From Aedes albopictus (taxonomy: Eukaryota; Arthropoda; Insecta; Diptera; Culicidae): a DNA stretch of 64,000 nt. Made by a program: the position numbers and the translations under genes. Below are positions 35,671 through 46,875 of the stretch, piece by piece. Below the pieces are notes generated by a model, which worked only from the letters and a program-made list of their open reading frames with translations, searched no databases and had not been told where the DNA came from. The stretch is taken from NCBI RefSeq assembly GCF_035046485.1, contig NC_085137.1, positions 44,137,155 through 44,201,154 on the forward strand. The letters run 5' to 3'. Within the stretch, counting starts at the first letter, position 1. Every line of letters starts with the position of its first letter.

Positions 35671-35894
35671 CTTCTTCTTCTTCTTCTTCTTACTCTTATT
35701 CTTGGCGAAACGTCCCCATTTGAAAGCCTGTTTCTTAGATTAGTGTACTATGATCTCTTCCACAGTTACTGAGAGTTTCCTCTGCCAATGACCATTTTGC
35801 ATGTTTATATCGTGTGGGAGGTACGAAGTTACTACGTGTCCAAGGAAGTTCAGGAAAATGCCTTTACTAGCCTTTACCGCAGTGGCTGTATGGG
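35671..35894 (-). mobile_element. degenerate Feilai-type SINE
   Basis: A CTTCTTCTT triplet tail precedes the complement of the SINE body (CCTCTGCCAATGACCATTTTG). The part that would hold the B box is deleted, so the copy lacks an intact RNA polymerase III promoter. Confidence 0.75.
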
Positions 35895-36210
35895 AGAAAA
35901 TTCTCAAATTCCCCAAAGAGGTCCTCTGGGTACACCTTTAGGAGTTTTTTTTTGGAAATTCCTGCAGAAGTTGTTTCAGAAATACCTTCTGTAGTAATTC
36001 TGGGAACTCTTCAGAAGCTACTGCATTAGAAATTTCTTCGGAAGCTCCTTCAGGAGCTTCTCTTCGAGAGTTTCATCGCAAATTCTTTCACGGGTTCCTC
36101 CAGATTCAGGAGTTTCTCCGAGAAAACTTTCAAAAGTTCCTCCTAGGTATTTTATCAAGGATTCCTGTGGGAATTATTTCTTTCTTGTTGATTGATGTCT
36201 CCGAAAACCC
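35895..36210 (-). repeat. 12-bp minisatellite, reverse orientation
   Basis: TTCCTCCAGG and CTTCAGGAG units, the complement of the GAATTCCTGGAG family. The 36219 element is inserted in this array and the array resumes at 39306. Confidence 0.7.
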
Positions 36211-36218
36211 TTTAGGAG

Positions 36219-39200
36219 TAGACGTGTGCGCCGAAGCAGTTTTCACCGGCGGTGGCGTTTATAGTATTTTGAGGCAGCGGCGGCGGCGACGCCGGCGCCA
36301 CGCCGTTCGCCCTATTCGGCGGCGGCGGCGGCGGCGTAATCGGCGTGACCTTTTTTTTTTAGTGAAATGCTAAATAAACGTTTACACAGAATAATTTGTT
36401 TCCTGTTCTTAAGTATAAATTTCATCTATTTTATTTGAAAGGTGTAAACGTATGAATATTTCAATAAAAACTATTCTTGCAAGAGTTATGCTATAAATTT
36501 TTCTCGAATTTCTCGATAGACATTGACAACGTGGCACGTTTTTTCTTAGGATATTCCTTTTTAAAACTCATTTTATACCAGTGCTGTTATGGTAAAATCT
36601 GATTTTTTTAGTTCTGTTGGGGTTCTTTTCAGGAATTCCTCGAAAGGTTTTTTCATGCGTTTCTTCAGGAACTCCTCCAGGATCTTCCTGGAAGATCCCC
36701 AGATATTCCTCCACGGGTGGGATCGCAAACTTCTCTAGAGATTTATAGAACCCTTCCTCCATGGATTCTTTTAGGATTTTTTCCCGGCGATCATCCAAAG
36801 ATTCTTTCTGGATTTTTTTTAGAAATCACTTCAGGATTTATTTCTTGACGTTTCTCCAGGAATGTCTCACGAATATCTCTTCTTGGAATTATTGCGCATT
36901 ATTCTCCAGTTTTCCACGATATTTATTTTTGCGATTCCTTTATGAATACTTCACAAGTGCTTCTAGGGAAATTGTATCAGGGAGTATTATCCACTAATAC
37001 CATGCAGACATTATGCAAGAAATTCTTTCAAGAATCCACAAGTATGTCCAGGAGTTCTTCCAGGGTTTGTTCCAAATCATCCTTCAACAATTTATTAGGG
37101 GATTTATTCAAGAGTTCTTTTAGTACCTTTGTCTGCAATTTCTGCACGAATTCCCGATGAATTGTTTTCAAAGATTCCTTCAGAAACTTCTTCGTGCTTT
37201 AATTCAGTCCAAATTTAATGCGTTCAATTAACTGAATTTTTGTGGTGAATCTCAAGAGCTCCCCCAAGGACTTTTTCAGGAGCTCGATTGTTTCTGAAAT
37301 TGTTTCAATGAACTTCAATCTCAACAGGAAATTTTTGAACCTTTTCATAGAAATTCGTCCAGATAACCCTCCAAGAATAACTCTTACATGTTTTATGTAA
37401 TTTCATAAAATACTTCTGTAAATATCTGTGGAGATCTTTGAGATATTAAAGAATTGTCGGAGGAATCTCCGGCATTCTAAAAAGAAACCTTCTAGGCATT
37501 TCTTCGGTAACCCCTGACGATATTTTCCAAGGGATTCCTTGGAAGAAAATCATGTAAAAATGTTTGAGGTAATCTCTTCCTGACATTCATGGAAAATCCT
37601 TAAACTTAAACTTAAGACTCCTTAAAGGAGTTTGTTGTTTATCTAATTCCTGAAGATTATGCGAAAGCATCCCAAGGAATTTCCTGAAATAATCCTAGAA
37701 AGAGTTGCTAAAGAAATTTCTGGAAATTCTCCCTCAGAAACCCTTGGTGGAATTCCTACAAGGATTTATTAATAAATATTTAGAAAAAATCCAAGACAAA
37801 CCTTTTAACAAAATTCATGGAGGATGTTCGGAAAGAATTCCCTAAGGAATACATGAATATTGTTTTTAAATAATCCCTGAAAGAATGTCTGGAGAAATAC
37901 TCTTACTTCTGTAAAGGTTCTTAGAAACTTCCAAAGGAATATATATAAAACTTTCTTGGCATTATTACTGAAGATATTTCTAAATTTCTTAAAGAATCCG
38001 AAGAGAAATTCCTAATGGTATCCTTGGAAGAATTTCAGGAAGAATTACTGGTAAAATACGTAAAGGAATGCCTATAGAAACTCATGAACTATATGAATTT
38101 TTCTTCAGAAATCATTGCAAGAATATCTACTGCAATTACAAAACAAAATCATAGCAGAACTTCTGAAGAATGTCCAGGAGACACTCCGTATGAAATTTAT
38201 AGAAGAAGCCCCAACTAAAAGAATTTTCGGGGCATCCGATAGAGGAATTTCTGAAAGGATCCTGGGATAACTGTGTAAAAATAATTCCTGAAGTTATTTC
38301 TGCAGGTCGAACGTCCATAAGTTACGCCATGTTTGAGGAGCGAGGGGTTCCGATGAGTAGGTATGATAATTTCAGAGGAGTCCTATAAATACTAAAAGTG
38401 TGCCATTGAAGGGAGGGGGGGCGTTTGTTGAAAATGGATATTTTTGCTTAACCTTATTTATGGAATATTAAATAATCAATGGAGCGATTTCAGGAGGTTC
38501 TCCATAGAAATTCTTTGGAAAATTTATAGAGGAACTTAAAACATCTCAAAAAAAAAATTCTGGAGGAGAATCCTTGGAGAAATTTTATTGTACTTTTCAT
38601 TTCTAAAAACAAAACGTTGTGAGAATGTCAGGAATCTATAGAAGGTTTTCTGAAAGAATCCCCGAAGATATTTCTGGAATAATCTATGGGGGAGTTTCTT
38701 AAGCATGGAGTTTTTTAAGAAGAATTCATGATTAAATTTCAGGAGGGTCCTTGATAGGAATTAATGAATATTGCATGGAATATATGTCTTCAAGAATGTC
38801 ATTCGTAAATCGTCATGAAAATCTTCCAAGACATAAACAAAGAATATGTAGAAAGATGGAGAATGTGCTTCTAAACCTAAATAGACATCACCGCCAAGAA
38901 TTTTGTTGATGATTCGTTAGGGTTTACAAAAGAGACAAGTTTAATACTAAAAATTGAATAAGTGAGGAACTTCAAAGTTTTGCTGTAGAAAACCACCAAA
39001 GTATATCACATAAAAATGTTACTAAGGATATACAAGAGGAACTTAAGAAAAAAAACATTTAATATGTAGAAGAAAAAAACAATAGAAACTGTTTAAAAAT
39101 TGCTATAAGGTTTAAATAGGTGGTTCGTGAAGTATTGGCGAGAAAAAAAATCTTTATCGTTTTCTCATCGGCGTGGGGAATTTTGTTCGGCGGCGTGGAA

Positions 39201-39297
39201 AAATATAAACAGCGGCGCGCCGGGGCAATTTAACTGGCGGCGGCGGCGTGAAAAAATCGTCGGCGACGGCGGCGCGGCGCGGCGGCGCACACGTCTA
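36219..39297. mobile_element. 3.1-kb hAT-type element with CGG-rich ends and minisatellite core
   Basis: Inverted terminal repeats TAGACGTGTGCGCCG are flanked by a perfect 8-bp duplication TTTAGGAG at 36211-36218 and 39298-39305, the hAT signature. The outer ~130 bp at each end are saturated with CGGCG or CGCCG. The interior holds no transposase; instead about 2.1 kb is 12-bp minisatellite, in reverse orientation at 36600-37600 and forward at 37640-38770. The rest is AT-rich filler. Confidence 0.86.
36600..38770. repeat. inverted pair of 12-bp arrays inside the hAT-type element
   Basis: The units read TTCCTCCAGGA to about 37600 and GAATTCCTGGAG afterwards, so the polarity flips near 37620. 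Transcripts could fold into long imperfect hairpins. Both arms are confined within the 8-bp-duplication boundaries. Confidence 0.75.
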
Positions 39298-39305
39298 TTT
39301 AGGAG

Positions 39306-40260
39306 TTCCTTTGTATATTCCTTCGCTCAGCTTGCACTTTTCTTCTTCTCTTCTTCTTCAACAGATCTTCGGATATTTTGTGAAGATTTATAAATTATTG
39401 AGGAGTTTCAGATGAAACTCCGGGCGAAATCTCAGGCAGATGTCCTATAATATAAAACTGGAGGAATCTTAGGTAGTAATCCTAGAAAAAAACGCGGATG
39501 GAACTTCTGAAGGAATTCAAGGTGAAACTCACAATGAAATTTTCAATAGAACTCTTAAGAAAATGTCTGCTGGAGCTTGTGGAGAAGCTCTGCGAGGAAC
39601 TACCGGAACAAATCTCGGAGAACGCCTGGATGTCCAGGAGGAACACCCGAATCAATTCTCAGAATAGTTTCCAAAACAAGTTCCAGAAAAATTACCAGAG
39701 AAGACTTTCCGGGGCAACTCCAGAAGTTATCAACGAAAACTTTTCTGGCAATATTTTCGAGTGAACTCCTGGAATCAGTCCCACTGCTATTCATTACCGT
39801 GAATACTCTTAGAGGAACATTTGAATAAATTCCTGGATGAAATTCTCAGGAAACTTCAGGGAATAAGTCTCGGAGAAACTAATGAAAAAAAATTCCGAAG
39901 AAATTCCTGGAAGAACTTTCAAAGGAAGTCGTGGATATTAACAGTGACAGAAGAGCTTTTGGAGGAATTATTTAAACTTCCCTGAGGAATTCCTGAAAGA
40001 GTTCCCGGAAAAAAATCCAGGAAGAATTCCCAAAGGAATGCTGGAAAAAATCCTAAGTAATTCGTGGAGGAACTTATAAAAGGTTTCTTTAACAATTTCC
40101 TGAAAGCATTTTAGGAATACTTTCCAATTGAATTTCACCATAGAACTCCGGAATAATTTTCGAAGGGAATTTCCAGAAGAAATCCTGTAATAATTTCGGG
40201 AGGTACAGCTTCGACTAAATTACCCGGAGTCAGGTTCTGATGCTTCTCAAACATAAATCT
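39306..40260 (+). repeat. 12-bp minisatellite array
   Basis: After a short pyrimidine-rich stretch (to about 39362), GAACTCCTGGAG-type units run to about 40200. Frames at 39498-39828 are repeat translations. Confidence 0.7.
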
Positions 40261-40279
40261 GGAGAATGGAATACTCTAA

Positions 40280-40344
40280 GAAGCTGAAATTTTGACATTT
40301 TGTCAAGCCAACTTTGACTACAGATCAGTCAAAATTTCAGCTTC
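40280..40344. repeat. 17-bp perfect inverted repeat
   Basis: GAAGCTGAAATTTTGAC at 40280-40296 is mirrored by its exact complement at 40328-40344, giving a 31-nt loop. It may be a very small MITE; no target duplication is clear. Confidence 0.65.
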
Positions 40345-40659
40345 ATATAGCATTCTGTTTGCTAGATATGATTTTGGAAAGTGTCAGAACCCGACTCCGG
40401 ATAATCGAGTCCGACCTGTACTCCTACACTTCCATAATTCTGCAACGTGACGTAAGCACCATTCCAAGTTTCGACCTCTTTTGGTATATATCTGGTAAAA
40501 AAATAACACTGTGGCGCTAGCTGTGGTGTGTCTGCTATATTAGGATGCAAGATCTAGTGGTAATCTAACATCTATGCAAGAAAACATAGTGAACGATCGA
40601 GAGCCAAAAATGTACCAACATTGTCAATGTCGCTTACCTCACTTTGTAGAAGAACGGCA

Positions 40660-41115
40660 GTACAGGAATTCCTTTTATGTAAGACCTCCTACAGGAATTC
40701 TCTGTGGACTTCCTACAGAAATCAGCGAATAAATTCCTACAAAGCTTCCCGTTGGAAATTAGGAAAGAATCTGCGTTAGATCTCCTATAGAAATTTGTAG
40801 CATGACTCTCTTTATTAATTTCCCATGAAACTCAGGAATTGGATGCAACTTGCAGCGACGCTTCTATACGAAATACTACTGGAACTCCTTAAAAATGCCG
40901 ATAAGTTGCTTGAAGAATTTCCCCGAAGGAATTATCAGCGGAACTTCTGTGGAGGTGTTATAGGAATTTCCGGCGGATCTCCTACGGAGATTCTAAAGTA
41001 AACTCCAAGATGATTTTTGGAGTGGAGTAGTGGGATCTCCGATAAAACTACTAGAGAAGTTCCCGGTAAAACTCCTAAACGAATTCTCATTAAAATTCTC
41101 AGAAAATAAAACTCC
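40660..41115. repeat. eroded 12-bp minisatellite
   Basis: CTACAGGAATTC and CTCCTACAG units at 12-bp steps are visible but more diverged than elsewhere. A short CTAGT repeat follows at about 41142-41163. Confidence 0.55.
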
Positions 41116-42157
41116 TAGCGAAATGCTTCGAAAATCATCTAGACTAGTCTAGTCTAGTCTACACATACACAGCTATTCATTGAAAAAATCCTAGAAACGA
41201 TAGAATCGATTACTTCTACCGTTTTTCTTGTCATTAGGTATGAATGCTTGCAGCACATTGGAAATGTATTACAAGCATTAAAGCGGCCAGGCCTACAGTA
41301 CAGCGTTATTTAATACTATTGAACTAAACAATGGAATGGCGTCATTTCGTCAACCGCTCCATATAGTTTGTACTATTGATGTGAAGCAAAAACGTTGGGA
41401 GTGACGTTGCTAAGAAACTTAATGTCACTAAATTGGAGATCCTCTTCCTGGAATGGGACACAAGAATTTAACCCTTATGTCCTATGATGATTAACCTAGG
41501 CTTGTTAGGGGAATATATGTGTTCTTTTTACTTAAAGTCCTAGTTCTAAAGCCTAGGCTTAAGCGCCATTGCTCGCTCTCCGAAACGAGAAGAAAATATG
41601 ATCATCCCTTCCACGACTGATCTGAAAAACCGGTATTATAACAAGGAAAGTAAGCAGTAATAATTCTACCTATAACTTTTAATAAAAAGTGTACTTTACT
41701 TGAAAAATAGCAAACCATCAAAGATACATTAAACAGATAAAAACCGACACATTAGATGATCATAAATTTTTCTAGCAGTAAGAGGACCGTATCAAGAGAA
41801 TGATTTTCTAAACTTTCACCATAGAACAATAGATCTCACCAATTTCGATGTAAATCTCTCTATTGCTCTATTACTAGTGGCGCCCCATACACTTCATATT
41901 TTTGCATCTAAGAGAACAAAATCCTGATGAACCGGCCACTGACTGTCACTGCAAGCAAATTCCATAAAAACCACTTTTTCAACACAAACACACGGCTTGA
42001 AATGTTTTTTCTACCTTCTCATCCACACGCGCGGACACCAAACGACGAATTGGTACTTCTTTTGTCTCAGTAAGATTACAGAGAAACATACGTAATACCT
42101 AGCACCGGTGTCAGGCCATTCGGCCGAAGGTCCTTAGGTGGTAGTAACCTGGTCATT
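41116..42157. other. no recognised gene
   Basis: CCTAGGCTT occurs twice near 41500-41570. Nothing else is recognised in this AT-rich DNA. Confidence 0.35.
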
Positions 42158-42375
42158 AGTACCATTACGTACCCACTGAAACAAAGCCTGCTTCTCAGCT
42201 TTATTATTTTATGGACACTTTCACAGTTATAAATTTACAGCTTTCTCAGCCAAGCACCATTGTACGAAAATACTTTATGCCCAAGGAAATCAAATAAATT
42301 TCCTTTACGAAGAGAAGTTCCTAGATCGACCAGGTATTGAACTCAGCATGGTCATGCTGAATACGTAAAACTTAC
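42158..42375 (-). mobile_element. degenerate Feilai-type SINE
   Basis: It carries the complement of the SINE body (AAAGCCTGCTTCTCAGCTT and TATGCCCAAGGAAATC) and a damaged head (CCAGGTATTGAACTCAGC). The triplet tail is lost. Confidence 0.72.
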
Positions 42376-43133
42376 TGATACCTATTTAAAAATGATGCTT
42401 TCTCTTTTCTTAGCATAGATAACTCTTTCTTACTATTTTCATTGTTTTTGTTATGCATGGTATCCACAGGTAAACAAGTCTATTTTTCCTTTTCTCCATT
42501 AGAGCAGTATCATATTGTTATTGATGCTGAATCTACTGATGTTTTCTAGTATCATTGCTGAAATAGTTTTTGGTGCTAAAACTGCTAATGTACGGCCTGA
42601 TGGCCTAACGACCATGCATCCTAGTACCATTTTCCTAAAGCTCATCGCCTTATTTACACTATCATCACCTGGCGTCCATCTTTCACGAAACACTGAGTTG
42701 TGCAACAACACCAGAGGAAGGCGCTAATGTGAAACGTCAAAAGCGAAGAACAACGACGCGCACGCTTCTGGTTGTGAATATCGCGACTTAGAAGATTTAA
42801 AATAAACGTTAAAATCTGAATGCGATGGAAAAAATGTCAGTGTTACGTCTGTAAGTCTCTGGTAAGAAGCGTCAGAAGAACATCACGGGTCAGAATCACG
42901 CTACAATATTCGTAGGTACGTCGGTTTTCTCGATAGGGCGATGGAAGCGCGAGTGAAAAATCCGGGATCAGAATCGCGTGACAATTTTCGTGGGAAAGTC
43001 AGTGTTCACGGTTAAGTAAACGATTAATGCGCTGACACGTTTGATATTGAACGACCATTGTCGTATGTGCATTACTCTTACTTTTGTATGGGGTGGTCAT
43101 CGAAACCAAATACAACATAATATCACCTACCAG
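42376..43133. other. no recognised gene
   Basis: Overlapping frames on both strands at about 42499-42727 have no family motif. Short related stretches GGGATCAGAATCGCG and GGGTCAGAATCACG occur near 42890 and 42965, a possible local duplication. Confidence 0.35.
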
Positions 43134-43533
43134 AGGTGGCTCCTAGATCCACGCCTTACCTTCCCAACTAACATTTTTGCTGTATAAGAGCTTAATCAAC
43201 CACTTTCACATAAGCGTTTGTTCAATAAGCTCTTATGCAGCTACTTTTGTTACATGGGTTACCCTACTAACCACCACTCCTTCCCGTGACAACTGTGGGG
43301 ATGCTGTGGAATCCACGGTTACTAGTAGCAACGGTTGTCGAACTAGCATTCCTTCCCTTTCCTGATGCACGTTAGGACGTGGCCAGCGCGGTTATTTATT
43401 TTAAAATACTGAACTCTCGAAATGTGTACAATGAGAATGGTTAGCTAATCCCAAGCTTTCACATTCATTGGTTCTCTCTGCAAGTTCGATTGTTCTGGTC
43501 AATCACGGAGTAGCAACTACGATGTTTACGGTT
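43134..43533 (+). repeat. dispersed repeat, copy 1
   Basis: It shares CTTCCCGTGACAA, AGGACGT, CTCGAAA and GGTCAATCACGGAGTAGCAA in the same order with 46490-46875. A hairpin (ATAAGAGCTTA against its complement) is inserted at about 43170-43255. The pair could be diverged LTRs or two copies of an interspersed repeat; nothing retroviral lies between them. Confidence 0.55.
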
Positions 43534-44446
43534 AGCTTTGCTTGCATTGCTTGCTTTGCTTGCTTTGCTTGCTTTGCTTGCATTGCTTGCATTGCTTGCT
43601 TTGCTTGCTTTGCTTGCTTTGCTTGCTTTGCTTGCTTTGCTTGCTTTGCTTGCTTTGCTTGCTTTGCTTGCTTTGCTTGCTTTGCTTGCTTTGCTTGCTT
43701 TGCTTGCTTTGCTTGCTTTGCTTGCTTTGCTTGCTTTGCTTGCTTTGCTTGCTTTGCTTGCTTTGCTTGCTTTGCTTGCTTTGCTTGCTTTGCTTGCTTT
43801 GCTTGCTTTGCTTGCTTTGCTTGCTTTGCTTGCTTTGCTTGCTTTGCTTGCTTTGCTTGCTTTGCTTGCTTTGCTTGCTTTGCTTGCTTTGCTTGCTTTG
43901 CTTGCTTTGCTTGCTTTGCTTGCTTTGCTTGCTTTGCTTGCTTTGCTTGCTTTGCTTGCTTTGCTTGCTTTGCTTGCTTTGCTTGCTTTGCTTGCTTTGC
44001 TTGCTTTGCTTGCTTTGCTTGCTTTGCTTGCTTTGCTTGCTTTGCTTGCTTTGCTTGCTTTGCTTGCTTTGCTTGCTTTGCTTGCTTTGCTTGCTTTGCT
44101 TGCTTTGCTTGCTTTGCTTGCTTTGCTTGCTTTGCTTGCTTTGCTTGCTTTGCTTGCTTTGCTTGCTTTGCTTGCTTTGCTTGCTTTGCTTGCTTTGCTT
44201 GCTTTGCTTGCTTTGCTTGCTTTGCTTGCTTTGCTTGCTTTGCTTGCTTTGCTTGCTTTGCTTGCTTTGCTTGCTTTGCTTGCTTTGCTTGCTTTGCTTG
44301 CTTTGCTTGCTTTGCTTGCTTTGCTTGCTTTGCTTGCTTTGCTTGCTTTGCTTGCTTTGCTTGCTTTGCTTGCTTTGCTTGCTTTGCTTGCTTTGCTTGC
44401 TTTGCTTGCTTTGCTTGCTTTGCTTGCTTTGCTTGCTTTGCTTGCT
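43534..44446 (+). repeat. 9-bp satellite TTTGCTTGC, about 101 units
   Basis: About 913 bp of near-perfect tandem TTTGCTTGC. The only variants are a few ATTGC units within the first ~60 bp; the remaining ~850 bp look uniform. Because 9 bp is three codons and no frame contains a stop, several frames stay open: F-A-C, L-A-L and C-L-L on the + strand and S-K-A on the - strand, over 300 codons each. I do not consider these genes. Confidence 0.95.
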
Positions 44447-44774
44447 AACGTTCGGCCTCGTTTGTTTTTGCGCATAGCTGTGGCGATGACAGTCAGTAAC
44501 TATTGCTGCTTTTGTAAGCGTCGATTAGGAGCACATAATCACTGGACACTAGGATTAATACTTATCGGTGAGCTTGTTCCATCTTTAAAAAAATAACAAT
44601 ATATCACATAGAAATTGAAGAATATTTTTCATGATTTACCTAGCAAATATTTGAAGATGCGTTGTGTCAAGTGTCGTGCCGACACAAGTTCCCGAGTAAC
44701 TGTTTGGTGATGATATTTTTTTCTTTATATTTTTTTATATTTTCTCTATATATAAAAAACAATTTGAATTCCTG
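44447..44774. other. no recognised gene
   Basis: AT-rich DNA with T runs at about 44715-44760. Nothing recognised. Confidence 0.35.
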
Positions 44775-44949
44775 AATGGCTGCGTTTTTTTTATTCTTAA
44801 TCACTTAACCTAATTTACAGCTCTATTGTCCACTGGGGCACTACGTGAGCGATTTCAATTGACAGCTGCATCTACAGTATTGTACAGCGCCTAGATGTGT
44901 TCTATTATCGAACTGGTTGCCTTTCTGCTGCTTTCACTTTTCTACTCTA

Positions 44950-45852
44950 CACGCAGGAAAAAGAGGCTTGTTTAAAACAATAAAACGCATGGTTGATTTT
45001 CAAACTGAGCAATTGCTTATTCCAAAGTTATATTTCTTTGTTCTAGCTTAGAGTTTATCGATCAAAACAATCAATTCCTATCATTCCATATAACGATGAA
45101 AACTTCATTTGTTTCAACAAAATGGGGACGATAAACATGGCCCGAATGCACTCACACATCTTTAAAATTCTTACCCCAACATCGCCACAACGAAGAAAGT
45201 GTAGCAAATCCATCACTCCAACTTCCAAGTGCAGTTTTGGCCGTGATGGATAACGCGCAGGTACTCAAGACAGCATCCTCAAAAAGTTTTTTTTTTTTTT
45301 TTTTTTTTTTTATCTGTATTAACGAGATTTTTAGCCCTAGGCTAGTTCATCTCGGGACCCACGCTTTACTTCCCTTCCGAAGGAAAAACTCACATTTTGT
45401 GAGTTTGTCGGGAGTGGGATTCGATCCCAGGTCCTCGGCGTGATAGTCAAGTGTTCTAACCATCACACCAGGTCCGCTCCACTCCTCAAAAAGTTGGTCG
45501 GTTTCGCTTTTTTGCCTTTTTTATTCGTTCTCGCTTCTATCCGCTTGCCGAGTGTCTAAAAATAGATTTCCGAGCTGCCGCAGGAGTTGCCGTCACCAAC
45601 ACTATCACATTCCGGTTTTGTTAATACCAAAAGTGCAGTCGTTTAAAACAATCTGTCATTTTATGTTGAAACTACCAAATCTCAGTTTGTTCTAACAAAC
45701 TGTCAAAAATTTCGTCAAATGAAAATATTTGTATTATAAAACAATGGGACAGTTTAGTTTTATCTAGAAATCAGTTTGTCGCTATATCAAACTGAAAAAT
45801 TGGTTGATTTGAACTAGAATTTAATTGTGCTTACAATTAATTTTTCTGCGTG
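44950..45852. mobile_element. CAAACTGA-bearing TA-flanked element
   Basis: Terminal repeats CACGCAGRAAAAA are flanked by TA at 44948-44949 and 45853-45854. Inside, CAAACTG or CAGTTTG occurs about five times in both orientations, with GTTTAAAACAAT also repeated. It interrupts SINE-B and is itself interrupted by a SINE at 45289-45482. Confidence 0.85.
45289..45482 (-). mobile_element. third SINE family (SINE-C), poly-A tailed
   Basis: On the - strand a tRNA-like head (GACCTGGTGTGATGGTTAG, B box GGGATCGAATCCC) is followed by a short body, TTCGGAAGGGAAGTAAAGCG, and a pure A tail. A perfect 13-bp duplication TCCTCAAAAAGTT lies at 45276-45288 and 45483-45495. Both boundaries are exact. A truncated relative lies at 59077-59203. 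Confidence 0.9.
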
Positions 45853-46489
45853 TATACATGGTAGAATGATGAGCACAAGGATGATGGATAGCCGTTGTTC
45901 CTTTCCAGTCCGATTGGGGGTCCATTATGAGTAGCAGTTCGCCGATATCCAGGTATCCGGGTCCGTTTGAGCCATGGGGCTCAGAAGAGGGTCAGTGTCA
46001 GCCGCTCTCGGTGTAGAGCAACTGACGAAAAATTGCATGTGCCGGGGCTGGGAATCAAACCCATGACCATCCGCATATGAAGCGAACGTGTGACCAACTA
46101 CGCCACGGGCCCCGACTAAATGGCTGTGTTTATAAGTAATAAAATTACGAAACACAACTAAAAAGTAAGGAAATTAATAAAGTACTGATTTTGCATGACC
46201 TGGGAAGAAAATCAACAAGATCGAAATGAAACAATATAGGGTATGTGTGCCATCAGTAATCTCATGCTCTCTCTCTTTTCATCCAATTCGAAAACAAGCG
46301 ATTACGGCACCGATTGACTCCGTTCTTTTTGTTTTCATGGCTGCTCATTTTTAACAAAAAATACAAAAATAAGAAACAAAACAAACAGCACTTCAATCCT
46401 TTGTTTTTCGAGGGATGAAAATGGAAGCCACATGCTTAATAAGGGAATCAATACCCTAGAGTGCGGTGCTTAAATGACCTCAAAACCAC

Positions 46490-46875
46490 CACAAGAATGG
46501 CAAGACAGAGTTTGCCGGGACAGCTAGTACAAAATAATTTAGATAGTTCGTCATCTTCGGTGTCGACTTTAACGGAAACTAAGTTTTTGATTCAATTTCG
46601 ATTTTCACCCTCCCCACTAACAAAATTCCTTCTCGTGACAAGTATGGAGAAGCAGAGGTAATCTCGCACTTTATAAGAAACGTATGACGTGCACTAACAC
46701 ACCTTCCCCTCCTCGATGACCGTAAGGACGTTGACTTATTGGACGTTCATTATTGACTCATTAAAGTTGAGAATTCTCGAAAGTGCACATTGTGAATGCC
46801 TAGCTCCGTTTGTTGGGTACTTGAGTTATTTCGATTATTCTGGTCAATCACGGAGTAGCAACTACGAGTACGTTC
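46490..46875 (+). repeat. dispersed repeat, copy 2
   Basis: It parallels 43134-43533 with many substitutions and ends in the same GGTCAATCACGGAGTAGCAA, 3,347 bp downstream of the first. Confidence 0.55.

Larger units (their letters stand above)
44788..46118 (-). mobile_element. SINE-B copy split by a nested TA element
   Basis: The two halves (44788-44949 and 45853-46118) form one - strand SINE-B with a head near 46045-46110. Thirteen-bp flanking duplications, AATGGCTGCGTTT at 44775-44787 and AATGGCTGTGTTT at 46119-46131, differ at one base. This fixes both ends and shows retroposition. Confidence 0.9.

Noticed and set aside
36230..36350. A CpG island or gene promoter
   Set aside because: The CGG-rich DNA is the subterminal region of an element with exact terminal repeats and an 8-bp duplication; the matching CGG-rich block lies at its other end (39170-39297).
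43465..44596. Four overlapping frames of over 300 codons (S-K-A on the - strand; F-A-C, L-A-L and C-L-L on the + strand)
   Set aside because: They are translations of a 9-bp tandem repeat in which every frame lacks stops; the flanking residues come from a dispersed repeat. No domain is present.
43134..46875. A possible LTR retrotransposon bounded by two similar repeats 3.35 kb apart
   Set aside because: No primer-binding site, polypurine tract or gag-pol motif lies between the copies; the space holds a satellite and nested SINEs, and the similarity is patchy.
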